This document shows, piece after piece, positions 9,136 to 16,975 of a stretch of DNA of 64,000 bases. The stretch covers positions 248,001 to 312,000 of the forward strand of contig CAZNDO010000001.1 of assembly GCA_964571855.1 (NCBI GenBank). Direction: 5' to 3'. This DNA is from CAYYFX01 sp964571855. GTDB lineage: Bacteria > ARS69. The notes under the pieces were generated by a model. It saw nothing but the letters and a program-made list of their open reading frames with translations, was not told the DNA's origin and did not search any database. Numbering within the stretch: the stretch's first letter is position 1; the number at the start of each line of letters is the position of its first letter. Both the position numbers and the translations under genes were made by a program.

Positions 9136-9960
9136 TCACGTCCCCGCGCCGGCGCGGGCGCCGACGATCCGCGTGAGCCGGTTCGCCACGAGCAGCAGCG
9201 CGAAGGACACGAGCAGGAACGTGAGCGCCACCGCCGTGGCCGACGGGTAATCGAACTGTTCGAGCTGGATCATGATCAACAGCGGCGTGATCTCCGAGCG
9301 CATCGGCATGTTGCCGGCGATGAAGATCACCGAGCCGTACTCGCCCAGCCCGCGCGCGAACGCCACCACCGCGCCGGTGGCCGCCGCGGGGAGGAACCGC
9401 GGCAGCACCACCCGCCACAGAGTGAGCGCGCGCCCGGCGCCGAGCGTGGCGGAGGCCTCCTCCACGGCCGGATCCAGGTCGCGCAGGACCGGCTGCACGG
9501 TGCGCACCACGAACGGCAGCCCCACGAACACCAGCGCCACCACCACGCCCGCCGGCGAGAACGCCACCTCGACCCCTGCGGGCGCCAGAAGTTGTCCGAT
9601 CCACCCGTCCTTCGCATACAGCGTGGCGAGCGAGATGCCGGCCACCGCCGTGGGCAGCGCGAAGGGCAGGTCCACCACGCCGTCCACGACCCGCCGCAGC
9701 GGGAACCGGTACCGCTCCAGAACCCACGCCACCAGCGACCCGAACACGAGGTTGATCACCGCCGCCACGGCCGCCGCGGTCAGGCTCAACCGGAAGGCGG
9801 CCAGGGTGCGCGGCGCGGTGATCAGATCCACGAAGCGCGCGGGGGTCAGCTCCAGGGCGCGGAGCGGCAGCGTCGCCAGCGGGATGAGCACGAGCAGGCT
9901 CAGCCACAGCACGGCGATCCCCAGCGACAGCCCGCGCCCGAAGAGCTCCCCTTCCCTCAT
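9136..9960 (-). CDS. cysT: Sulfate/thiosulfate ABC transporter permease CysT (CysU)
   Basis: A 274-residue MetI-like permease with six predicted helices. Diagnostic stretches are 'DLPFALPTAVAGISLATLY', the EAA loop around 'EEASATLGAGRALTLWRVVLP', and 'ARGLGEYGSVIFIAGNMP', all typical of CysT in sulfate importers; molybdate ModB permeases are shorter and lack the last motif. The ATG at 9960 is separated by one base from the upstream binding-protein stop, and the gene ends one base before cysW begins, so expression is tightly coupled. Together with CysW it forms the heterodimeric translocation pore in the cytoplasmic membrane. Confidence 0.96.
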   Translation of the reverse strand: MREGELFGRGLSLGIAVLWLSLLVLIPLATLPLRALELTPARFVDLITAPRTLAAFRLSLTAAAVAAVINLVFGSLVAWVLERYRFPLRRVVDGVVDLPFALPTAVAGISLATLYAKDGWIGQLLAPAGVEVAFSPAGVVVALVFVGLPFVVRTVQPVLRDLDPAVEEASATLGAGRALTLWRVVLPRFLPAAATGAVVAFARGLGEYGSVIFIAGNMPMRSEITPLLIMIQLEQFDYPSATAVALTFLLVSFALLLVANRLTRIVGARAGAGT

Positions 9961-9961
9961 G

Positions 9962-10960
9962 TCACTTCCCCAGCATCATCCGGTCGAACTCGGCGCCGTC
10001 CGCGAAGTGCTCCTTCTGCGCCTGGGCCCAGTCCCCGAACTCCTCCTGCACCGTGAAGAGGGACAGCGGCGGGAAGCGCTCCGCCCACTTCGCCAGGACC
10101 TCCGGGTCGCGCGGGCGGAAGCCGTGTTTCGCCGCCAGTTCCTGGCCCTCCTTCGTGTACAGGAACTCCAGGTACGCCCGCGCCACGTCCACCGTGCCGT
10201 GCCGCGTCGCCACCTTCTCCACGACCGCCACCGGGGGCTCGGCCAGGATGCTGGCGGACGGCCGCACGATCTCGAACTTCCCGGCCGCGATGTCCGTGGT
10301 CACCAGCCACGCCTCGTTCTCCCAGGCCAGGAGCACGTCGCCGATGCCGCGCTCCACGAACGTCACGGTGGAGCCGCGCGCGCCCGTGTCCAGGACCGGC
10401 ACGTTGCGGAAGAGCTTCCCGACGAATTCGCGCGCGGCCTCGTCCGAGCCGTACTCCTGCCGCGCCCACGCCCACGCCGCCAGGTAGTTCCAGCGCGCGC
10501 CGCCCGACGTCTTCGGGTTCGGAGTGACCACCTGCATCCCCTTCGCGGCCAGGTCGCCCCAGTCCTTCACCTGCTTCGGGTTCCCCTTGCGCACGAGGAA
10601 CACGATCGTGGACGTGTACGGCGCGCTGTTGCCCGGGAGCTTCGACTGCCAGTCCCGTGACAGCAGCCCGGCCGCGGCGATCGCGTCGATGTCGTACGCG
10701 AGCGCGAGCGTCACCACGTCCGCCTCCAGCCCGTCGATCACGGAGCGCGCCTGCTTCCCGCTGCCGCCGTGCGACTGCTGGACGACCACGGTCTTCCCCG
10801 TCGCCGCCTGCCACACCGCGGCGAACGCGGCGTTCACCTCCTCGTACAGCTCGCGCGTGGGGTCGTACGACACGTTGAGCAGCGTGACGTCCGGCTTCGC
10901 GGCGCGCGGCGGCGACGCGAGCGCCAGGACGAACAACGCGGCCAGTGCGATTCGCTTCAT
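9962..10960 (-). CDS. sbp: Periplasmic sulfate-binding protein
   Basis: The start is the ATG at 10960, preceded by GGGGAGG; an in-frame upstream start would overlap cysA and lacks signal-peptide character. The 332-residue product has a signal peptide (MKRIALAALFVLALA then cleavage near PPRA). It carries the family landmarks 'LLNVSYDPTRELYEE', 'GGSGKQARSVIDGL', 'ADVVTLALAYDIDA' and 'NPKTSGGARWNYLAAW', which line the oxyanion site in Sbp/CysP proteins. It captures sulfate (possibly thiosulfate) in the periplasm and delivers it to CysT/CysW. It lies 17 bases downstream of the cysA-Usp fusion. Sbp and CysP cannot be separated confidently from sequence alone. Confidence 0.94.
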   Translation of the reverse strand: MKRIALAALFVLALASPPRAAKPDVTLLNVSYDPTRELYEEVNAAFAAVWQAATGKTVVVQQSHGGSGKQARSVIDGLEADVVTLALAYDIDAIAAAGLLSRDWQSKLPGNSAPYTSTIVFLVRKGNPKQVKDWGDLAAKGMQVVTPNPKTSGGARWNYLAAWAWARQEYGSDEAAREFVGKLFRNVPVLDTGARGSTVTFVERGIGDVLLAWENEAWLVTTDIAAGKFEIVRPSASILAEPPVAVVEKVATRHGTVDVARAYLEFLYTKEGQELAAKHGFRPRDPEVLAKWAERFPPLSLFTVQEEFGDWAQAQKEHFADGAEFDRMMLGK

Positions 10961-10977
10961 GACCACCTCCCCGGCGC

Positions 10978-12825
10978 TCACGCGGCGCCGCTTCCGGAAC
11001 GGACGAGCAGGACGGGCCGCGCGCTGCGTTCCACGACGGCGGCCACCGGACCCGACAGCTCCACGGGAGCACCGGGCCGTGCGAGCGGCGTGCCCACGAC
11101 GACCACGTCGTGCGCGCCTTCGAGCATCTCGGCCAGGATCTCCTCCTCCGCGGGGCCGGACCGCAGCCGCGACGCCGCCCGGACACCCAGCCCGGACAGC
11201 GTGCGGACCGCGGCCGCGAGATGACGCTCCGCCTGCGCGCGAGCGGCGTCCCCCGCGGGAAGGACGGTCAGGACCGTGACGTCGGCGTCCAGATGGCGCG
11301 CGAGCCGCCCGGCGAACGAGACCCCGCGCTTCCCGGGCTCGCCGGACGCGGTGGTCACGAGGAAGCGGCGCAGCGCGCGCGCCGGGGGCGGCACGACCAG
11401 CACGTGGTGGTCCCCGCGCCGCAGGGCGATCCCGGCCCGCGCCGCGGCGTCGTGGCCGCCGTCGAGGATCAGCAGGTCGAAGTCGTTGCGGTCCAGCATC
11501 ACGGGCAGCGCCGCCTCGAAGTCCTCGGGGCTGCGGAGGAGGGAGATGTCGAGGTCCGGGCGCGCGGCCGGCGGCGGGGCGCCGTTCCCGCCGGCCACGC
11601 GCGCGTACTCCAGCACGGCGAGCCGCGCATGGCCGCGCGCGGCGAGCTCCGTGGCCGTCGCGACCGCCGCCCCGCCGGGGTGGCGCGCATCCGCGACCGC
11701 GAGCAGCGAGAGCCCCGGGTGCGCGAGGGTGTGCACGCGCCGCAGGCCCACCCAGGCGGCGTCACCGGGCGCCAGCGGGAAGCTCCGCACCTGGTGCTGC
11801 GAACGGACGGCCTCCACGACCCACGCCTCGCCGCCGAAGCGCGGCACGGGCGCGATCGCGCGCACGCCGCCGAGGTCGGGGAGCCGGATGGCGAGGCGCT
11901 CGAACGGTCCGAGGAACTCCCGGCTCTCCACGACGCCGCGCCCGAGCGACGGCCAGCTCAGTGCGCCCGCGGACTCGCGCACCTCGACGTCCTCGGGGCG
12001 CACGAGGAGCTGCACGCGCGTCGTCTCCGCTCCCTCGTGCCGCGGCGCGCCTTCCAGGGGAACGGTCACGTTGCCGATGCGCACGTCCGTGCCCGTGCGC
12101 TGCCCCACCACGAGGTTCGCGCTGCCGAGGAACGTGGCGGCGAACTGCGTGCGCGGGTGCAGGTAGATGTCGCGCGGCGCGCCCACCTCCAGCAGGCGCC
12201 CGTGATCCAGCACCGCGATGCGGTCCGCGATCTCGAACGCCTCCTCCTGGTCGTGCGTCACGAAGACCGCGGTGATCCCGAGCGACTGCTGGATGCCGCG
12301 CACGGTGCGGCGCAGCTCCGAGCGGATGCGCGCGTCCAGCGCGCCGAACGGCTCGTCCAGCAGCAAGAGCGACGGCGAGTGCGCCAGCGCCCGCGCGAGG
12401 GCCACCCGCTGCTGCTGCCCGCCGGAGAGCTGGTCCGGGCGGCGTGCGCCGAGCCCGCCCAGGCCCACCAGCTCCAGCAGCTCCTCGCGCCGGTCGCGGC
12501 GCGCCGCGCGGCTCACGCCGCGCACGCGCAGGGCGAACTCCACGTTGTCCGCCACGCTCATGTGCCGGAACAGCGCGTAGTGCTGGAACACGAGCCCCAC
12601 GCCGCGCTTCTGCGGCGGCACGCGGGTGACGTCCTTCCCCTCCAGGCGGATGTGTCCGGAGTCCGGGACGGTGAGCCCGGCCAGCATGCGAAGGATCGTG
12701 CTCTTCCCGCTGCCGGAGGGTCCCAGCAGCACGAACAGCTCGCCCTTCGCGATCTCCAGGGAGACGTCCCGGACGACCGCGTGGTTCTCGTATCGCTTCG
12801 TGAGGTGCTCGAGGATGATGGACAT
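10978..12825 (-). CDS. cysA: Sulfate importer ATPase CysA fused to C-terminal universal-stress-protein-like domains
   Basis: Residues 1-240 are a complete ABC ATPase: Walker A GPSGSGKST at 35-43, signature LSGGQQQR at 133-140, Walker B 'LLLLDEP', switch His191. Residues about 245-345 are TOBE-like, as in CysA/ModC/PotA. Family members normally end near 350-360 residues, but this one runs to 615. The extra 250 residues look like two Usp/alpha-beta nucleotide-binding units (about 365-485 and 488-612). The second ends in the Usp-like 'GPVAAVVERSARPVLLVR', although the classic G-x2-G-x9-G(S/T) ATP motif is not clear. The ATG at 12825 is preceded by GGGGGTGGA. It is the first gene of the operon and energises CysT/CysW; the tail may be regulatory. 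The domain call for residues 365-485 is tentative. Confidence 0.9.
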   Translation of the reverse strand: MSIILEHLTKRYENHAVVRDVSLEIAKGELFVLLGPSGSGKSTILRMLAGLTVPDSGHIRLEGKDVTRVPPQKRGVGLVFQHYALFRHMSVADNVEFALRVRGVSRAARRDRREELLELVGLGGLGARRPDQLSGGQQQRVALARALAHSPSLLLLDEPFGALDARIRSELRRTVRGIQQSLGITAVFVTHDQEEAFEIADRIAVLDHGRLLEVGAPRDIYLHPRTQFAATFLGSANLVVGQRTGTDVRIGNVTVPLEGAPRHEGAETTRVQLLVRPEDVEVRESAGALSWPSLGRGVVESREFLGPFERLAIRLPDLGGVRAIAPVPRFGGEAWVVEAVRSQHQVRSFPLAPGDAAWVGLRRVHTLAHPGLSLLAVADARHPGGAAVATATELAARGHARLAVLEYARVAGGNGAPPPAARPDLDISLLRSPEDFEAALPVMLDRNDFDLLILDGGHDAAARAGIALRRGDHHVLVVPPPARALRRFLVTTASGEPGKRGVSFAGRLARHLDADVTVLTVLPAGDAARAQAERHLAAAVRTLSGLGVRAASRLRSGPAEEEILAEMLEGAHDVVVVGTPLARPGAPVELSGPVAAVVERSARPVLLVRSGSGAA

Positions 12826-12951
12826 GGCTCCACCCCCACGGTAGGCGCGGGGGTGGTCGCGGGGCGGTTTGAAGCCGGTGACAACGCCTGGAACCGGGGG
12901 CGGCGAGCGAGTCCTCGCCGGCGGCCCGGCGAACGGCGGCCGGGCGGGCGG

Positions 12952-13839
12952 TCAGTCCCCGGCGGCGGCGGGCGGACCCGCGAGGCGCGCGATCCGCGCC
13001 AGCCGCTCGGGCTCTCTCTCCGCGAGCCAGGCGTCCGCCGAGAGCAGCTCGTGCGCGCGCGCGAAGTGCGGGCGCGCCTCCTCCGCGCGACCCAGCGCCA
13101 GCAGGCACTCGCCCAGTTCCTCGGACACGTAGCCGTCATCGGCGCGGCCCGCGGCGCGCTTGTCCGCGGCCAGCGCCTGCTGCGCCGCCAGCGCCTCCTC
13201 CACGCGGCCGAGCGAGCGGAGCGACCGCGCCACGCACCACCGCGCGATGTCCAGCTGCGGCTGCTTCCCCTCGGCCTCGCGGAACGCCAGCGCCTCCTCG
13301 AAGAGCGCGTGCGCGCGCGGCAACTCGCCGCGATCGTGGTACGTCCACGCGAGGTTGTTGAGCAGCGATCCCTTCCAGCGCTGTGCGCGCGGATCCGCGG
13401 AAACCCGCGCGAGGTCCAGGCCGATCTCGTTCCAGCGGATCGCCTCGTCCGGGGTCTCCACGATGGCCACCATGTGCGCCGCGTCCACGGCGAAGCCGTC
13501 CTCGCCGCACGCGCGCGCGGTCTCCCACGCGTCCACGAACAGCGGTTTCGCCTCGGCAGCGCGCCCCGAGGAGTTCAGCGTCCGCCCGCGCTCCAAGAGC
13601 CACCGCACGCGCACGACCGGCGGCGCCGCCTCCAGCTGCACGGCCAGCGTGTCCAGCAGCGCGTGCGCGTCGTCGAAGCGGCGGCGGAGGCTGTACGTGC
13701 GCGCGATCTGCGTCCCGATCTGCAGGCGCAGCGCCCCGTCCTCCACGCGCGGCAACAACTCGCGGAAGCGCGCCTCCGTCGCCTCGGGATCGTCGAAGTC
13801 CCACAGCTCGTCGAAGCGCGTCGGGTCGTCGATCGGCAT
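12952..13839 (-). CDS. TPR-repeat protein
   Basis: A 295-residue protein of tandem helical repeats with TPR spacing, for example 'LLNNLAWTYHDRGELPRAHALFEEALAF' split over two helices and 'EELGECLLALGRAEEARPHFARAHELL'. The ATG at 13839 is favoured because GGGGGAGAG lies 3 bases before it. An in-frame GTG at 13908 would add 23 residues resembling a short hydrophobic export signal, so a periplasmic location cannot be excluded. The upstream frame reaches the stop of the DUF985 gene, making this the last gene of a chain of four coupled genes starting at 15309. No catalytic domain is visible. Function unknown, probably a protein-protein interaction scaffold. Confidence 0.75.
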   Translation of the reverse strand: MPIDDPTRFDELWDFDDPEATEARFRELLPRVEDGALRLQIGTQIARTYSLRRRFDDAHALLDTLAVQLEAAPPVVRVRWLLERGRTLNSSGRAAEAKPLFVDAWETARACGEDGFAVDAAHMVAIVETPDEAIRWNEIGLDLARVSADPRAQRWKGSLLNNLAWTYHDRGELPRAHALFEEALAFREAEGKQPQLDIARWCVARSLRSLGRVEEALAAQQALAADKRAAGRADDGYVSEELGECLLALGRAEEARPHFARAHELLSADAWLAEREPERLARIARLAGPPAAAGD

Positions 13840-13922
13840 GGTCTCTCCCCCGGCGGCGCGCGTGCCGCTCGCGCCGAGCGCGGCCGTCGCGAGCGCCGCG
13901 ATCGTCACGAACGCCGCGCCCC

Positions 13923-14408
13923 TCAGAGCAGTTCCTCCGTGCCGGACAGCCACGCCGCGAACGCGCGCCCGTGCCCCGGCAGGTCCTTCACGAAGCGGAA
14001 GTCCGCGAAGTCGAACCCCGGCGACACCGTGCACGTGGCCAGCGCCCACCGCCCGAGCGGCCGCGCCGCCTGCCACACGCCGGCCGGCACCACGTGCACG
14101 GGCGACGCCTCGTCGCCGCCGCCCGGCCCGAGCACCGCGCGCCGCGCCTCCGCCTTGTCGGGATCGAACGTGAGCAGCTCCAGCGGATCGCCGCCCGCGA
14201 ACTGCCAGATCTCGTCCGAGTCCACCACGTGCCAGCGGCTGTGCTGCCCCGCGCACAGCAGGAACCAGATCATCGTGGACGCGGCGCGGTGCGCGTCGCC
14301 GCGGATCACGTCCGTGGCGGAGCGCCAGATCTCCCGGTAGTGCCCGCCCTCGGGGTGCGGAACCAGTTCCAGCGAGTCGATGAGCATGGCCGCGCGCGGA
14401 TCGGTCAC
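13923..14408 (-). CDS. DUF985 cupin-fold protein
   Basis: A 161-residue protein of the DUF985/cupin_5 family. It shows 'LVPHPEGGHYREIWRS' near the N-terminus, 'STMIWFLLCAGQHSRWH', a Trp-rich 'DEIWQFAGGDPLELL' and the C-terminal 'VSPGFDFADFRF'. Such proteins are small cupin barrels with no settled enzymatic role. The GTG at 14408 is chosen because it overlaps the stop of the upstream DinB-like gene in a GTGA junction; a later in-frame ATG also exists. It sits in a run of four coupled genes (cupin, DinB, DUF985, TPR). Two cupin-fold proteins in one unit may indicate small-molecule or metal metabolism, but no pathway can be named. Confidence 0.85.
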   Translation of the reverse strand: MTDPRAAMLIDSLELVPHPEGGHYREIWRSATDVIRGDAHRAASTMIWFLLCAGQHSRWHVVDSDEIWQFAGGDPLELLTFDPDKAEARRAVLGPGGGDEASPVHVVPAGVWQAARPLGRWALATCTVSPGFDFADFRFVKDLPGHGRAFAAWLSGTEELL

Positions 14409-14950
14409 GACGCCCCCCGCGTCCGGTCCCGCAGCACCGGCAGGTACTCCACCCACGGTCCCACGTCCGCCGTGTACCGCTTCGCCATCACGCGCGCGAT
14501 CTGCGCCACGTGACCCAGGTCGTGCACGACCCACGTGGAGAGGAGCTGCCCCAGCGTGACCGTCCCGAACGCGGGATGCCGGCCGCGGAGCGCGAGCTGC
14601 GCGGGCGAGAGCCGCCACCCGCGCAGCGTCTCCAGGCTGCCGGCGCGCGCCGCCGCGAACCGCTCCAGGAGCTCCTCCGTGGAGTGCCGCGCCAGGAGCG
14701 CGCGCTGCGCGAAGCGGTCGAACGGCTCGAAGGTCCGCGCCTCGCCGGGCTCGAGGATGATGCGCGCGCGCGGGATCCAGTCCGCCTCCTCGCCGTGCAG
14801 CAGGTGCCCCACGACCTCCTTCGGGCTGAACGTGTCCGGGCCCTCGTCCGCGGCGAGCCACGCGTCGTCCAGCCCCGCGAGCCACGCGCGCAGCACCGCC
14901 GGCGTGCGCTCCAGGACCGCCGCGGCCTCCTCCGGCGCGAACGCCGTCAT
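14405..14950 (-). CDS. DinB-family protein
   Basis: 181 residues with the DinB_2 layout: 'FSPKEVVGHLLHGEEADWIPR' carries the first conserved His and 'LSTWVVHDLGHVAQIARVMA' carries the C-terminal His pair, together forming a likely three-His metal site on a four-helix bundle. The ATG at 14950 shares one base with the stop of the upstream cupin gene (TGATG), and its own stop overlaps the DUF985 start (GTGA), so it is translationally coupled on both sides. Members of this family include thiol S-transferases and damage-inducible proteins of unknown function. Substrate not predictable. Confidence 0.85.
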   Translation of the reverse strand: MTAFAPEEAAAVLERTPAVLRAWLAGLDDAWLAADEGPDTFSPKEVVGHLLHGEEADWIPRARIILEPGEARTFEPFDRFAQRALLARHSTEELLERFAAARAGSLETLRGWRLSPAQLALRGRHPAFGTVTLGQLLSTWVVHDLGHVAQIARVMAKRYTADVGPWVEYLPVLRDRTRGAS

Positions 14951-15309
14951 CACACGCGCTCCGGCCGGTCCACGGTGCGCTCGTTCCGCACGTTGCCCGT
15001 GTTCAGCGTGCCGGCCGGCTCGAAGAGCAGCACTTCCGTTCCCTCGTCCGCCACCGGCAGGTGCTCCACGCCGCGCGGCACCACCAGCAGCTCGCCGGGC
15101 GCGAGCACCACGTCGCGGTCGCGGAAGCACATCGTGAGCCGCCCCTTCAGCACGAGGAACAGCTCGTCCTCGCGGTCGTGCCGGTGCCACACGAACTCGC
15201 CGGCCAGCTTCGCCAGCTTCACGTGCTGCCCGTTCAGCTCGGCCACGATGCGCGGGCTCCACGTCTCGTCGAAGCGCGCGAGCTTCGCCGCCAGGTTGAT
15301 CTTCTCCAT
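14950..15309 (-). CDS. Small single-domain cupin
   Basis: A 119-residue conserved-barrel protein. Cupin motif 1 is 'GEFVWHRHDREDELFLVLKG' (His, His, Glu metal ligands) and motif 2 is 'PGELLVVPRGVEHLPV' (His). It resembles standalone cupins found near DinB-like genes in many bacteria, with no assigned substrate. The ATG at 15309 has GGAGGA four bases upstream. The stop overlaps the start of the DinB gene as TGATG, making this the first cistron of the cupin-DinB-DUF985-TPR unit. A TAGACT hexamer at 15332-15337 on this strand could serve as its -10 element. Confidence 0.9.
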   Translation of the reverse strand: MEKINLAAKLARFDETWSPRIVAELNGQHVKLAKLAGEFVWHRHDREDELFLVLKGRLTMCFRDRDVVLAPGELLVVPRGVEHLPVADEGTEVLLFEPAGTLNTGNVRNERTVDRPERV

Positions 15310-15334
15310 GGCGTCCTCCGGTCCGGCGGACAGT

Positions 15335-15598
15335 CTAGCGCATCCGCGCGCGCGCCCGCGCGCCGAGGAGCTGGCCCGCGAAGTACGCGGCCACGAACAG
15401 CGGGAGCAGGGACCACCGGAACCCCAGCCCGGCGGCGTACCGCATGCCGATCGCCAGCGGCACCGGCGCGTGCACCGCCACGAACCACGCGGGCGAGAAC
15501 TTCCGCAGTCCGGCACGCCACCAGCCGAACGGCAGGTTCACCACGAGGATCCCGGCCGCCACGAGCGCGATGCGCGCCCCTTCGGGCAGTTCGGCCAC
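15335..15598 (-). CDS. Small integral membrane protein
   Basis: An 87-residue, very hydrophobic protein with three probable membrane helices (about 9-27, 38-57 and 62-79) and a basic C-terminus (ARARARMR). The GTG at 15598 follows the DUF2277 stop by four bases, so the two are probably co-translated. There is no recognisable signature beyond hydrophobicity, and the family is not recognised. Its stop codon overlaps the hexamer proposed as a -10 element for the downstream cupin gene. Confidence 0.7.
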   Translation of the reverse strand: MAELPEGARIALVAAGILVVNLPFGWWRAGLRKFSPAWFVAVHAPVPLAIGMRYAAGLGFRWSLLPLFVAAYFAGQLLGARARARMR

Positions 15599-15602
15599 CC
15601 GG

Positions 15603-15818
15603 CTACGCCAGCGTCTCGCCGCGCAGGCGCAGCGCGTGCAGCAGCGCGCGCGCGGCGGCCGCCACGTCGTCCACCGCGCGGTCGAACGCGGGCTGGTTCA
15701 CGCGCGACGGGCTCCGCGTCCCGCTGATCTTGCGCACGAACTGCAGCGCGGCGTCGCGGATCTCCTCGTCCGTGGCCACCTCGCCGGGATGGCGGAGGCG
15801 CTTGATGTTCCGGCACAT
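15603..15818 (-). CDS. DUF2277 family protein
   Basis: A 71-residue protein that matches the conserved DUF2277 pattern: 'MCRNIKRL' at the N-terminus, 'ATDEEIRDAALQFVRKISG', then 'PSRVNQPAFDRAVDDVA'. These short, widely distributed proteins have no established role. The ATG at 15818 has GGGGAGGA upstream. It lies 34 bases downstream of the MOSC gene stop and is followed after four bases by a small membrane protein gene. Family recognition is confident; function is not. Confidence 0.9.
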   Translation of the reverse strand: MCRNIKRLRHPGEVATDEEIRDAALQFVRKISGTRSPSRVNQPAFDRAVDDVAAAARALLHALRLRGETLA

Positions 15819-15852
15819 GCTGTTCCTCCCCGGGCCCCTGCGGGCCTTCGCA

Positions 15853-16428
15853 TCAACGCAACGTCTCCGGGCGGCGCCCCGCGAACGCGTCCGCGATGCT
15901 CACCGCGCCCGCGCCGCGCTCCAGCGCCACCACGTCCCCCGCGCCCACCTCGCCCTCCTGCGCCACCGCGAGGTAGAACCCGCACCGCCCCGTCTCCCAC
16001 ATCCGGCGGATCACCGCGCTCGTGCCCATGCGCGCGGCCAGCTTGAAGCACGGCTGCCGCGGCGTCGTCACGACGAACCGTGCCGACCCCACGCGCAGCA
16101 CGTCGCCCTCGTGCACGTCCGCCTCGGCGATCCCGCACAGCGTGAGGTTCTCGCCGAACGCGCCCCAGTCCAGGTCGTCCCGGCCGAGGTCCTCGCGCCA
16201 GAACGCGTAGTGCTCGCCCGGATACGCGTACACGGCCTTCGCCTCCCCGCCGTGCACGCGCAGATCCGCCTGCCCGTCCCCGGTCAGGCCCAGGCGCGCC
16301 GCGTGGACCCGTCCCGGGACGGACGTCTTCACGATGCCGCTCTGCACCACGCGCTCGCCCGCCACCAGGGGGCGCGGCAATCCCACGTTCACCGACATCA
16401 CGAGGGGCAGCCCGGGCCCGGCGGTCAC
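15853..16428 (-). CDS. MOSC-domain protein (YiiM-like)
   Basis: 191 residues of a standalone MOSC domain. Landmarks are 'VNVGLPRPL' at the N-terminus, 'GDGQADLRVHGGEAKAVYAYP', 'FGENLTLCG' and 'TTPRQPCFKL' with the conserved Cys that binds sulfur or molybdenum cofactor in this superfamily. YiiM-type proteins reduce N-hydroxylated compounds such as 6-hydroxylaminopurine, and this is the closest role by style. The GTG at 16428 overlaps the stop of the upstream DUF1330 gene as GTGA. An internal ATG 11 codons in is an alternative start. Confidence 0.88.
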   Translation of the reverse strand: MTAGPGLPLVMSVNVGLPRPLVAGERVVQSGIVKTSVPGRVHAARLGLTGDGQADLRVHGGEAKAVYAYPGEHYAFWREDLGRDDLDWGAFGENLTLCGIAEADVHEGDVLRVGSARFVVTTPRQPCFKLAARMGTSAVIRRMWETGRCGFYLAVAQEGEVGAGDVVALERGAGAVSIADAFAGRRPETLR

Positions 16429-16712
16429 TGCCCCTCCACCACGATCATGTTCGCGGAGGACGTGGCCTGCCGCAGCGCCTTCGCCTCCGCGTACTCGGGC
16501 GACGCCCACCACTCCTTCGCCCGCTCCACGCTCTCGAACTCCAGCACCACCAGCCGGTTCGGCCGCCAGTCCCCTTCCAGGGTCTCGTGCCGTCCGCCGC
16601 GCACCACGAACTTCCCGCCGTATTTCGCCAGCGACACCGGCGAGAGGCGGATGTACTCCGCGTACCGCTCCCGGTCCTTCACGTCGATGTCCACGATCAC
16701 GTAGGCCGCCAT
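16425..16712 (-). CDS. DUF1330 family dimeric alpha-beta barrel protein
   Basis: A 95-residue DUF1330 protein: 'YVIVDIDVKDRERYAEYI', 'GGKFVVRGG', 'RLVVLEFESVERAKEWWASPEYAEAKALR'. The fold is a ferredoxin-like dimeric barrel, and enzymatic roles are mostly unknown. The ATG at 16712 is preceded by GGGGAGGCGG. It is coupled to the downstream MOSC gene by a GTGA overlap. A TAGAAT hexamer at 16756-16761 (this strand) is a candidate -10. The next gene is transcribed divergently, leaving 263 bases of intergenic DNA between them. Confidence 0.92.
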   Translation of the reverse strand: MAAYVIVDIDVKDRERYAEYIRLSPVSLAKYGGKFVVRGGRHETLEGDWRPNRLVVLEFESVERAKEWWASPEYAEAKALRQATSSANMIVVEGQ

Positions 16713-16975
16713 CGCGTTCCGCCTCCCCGTCCGTGCGCCCGCCGCCGGAACGGGCATTCTACGACGGCCCGGCGCACCGCGGCGTCACGCCCGCGGCGCG
16801 CCGCGCCGCCCCAAAACCGGACGCTGCCGTCATGTATGAAGATCGCGGTGTCACGAACGGACGCGCGGATCCATACTCCCGGCGCCCGCGTGGCCGCGAT
16901 CGGCCGGCACCCCTACGATGCGTGGCGGCGCGACGGCGGGCTTTGCCGCTCCCTCGGGAGCCCGGAGGTTTCGGA

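Noticed and set aside
12826..12951. Riboswitch or sulfur-responsive leader before cysA
   Set aside because: The 126 bases show no recognisable SAM-type or other riboswitch core and no strong terminator/antiterminator pair.
11110..14340. Very long open frame on the plus strand (over 1000 codons)
   Set aside because: It lies antisense to cysA, the TPR gene and the DUF985 gene, has Arg/Ala/His-rich composition without domains, and arises because codon bias in GC-rich genes leaves opposite frames open.
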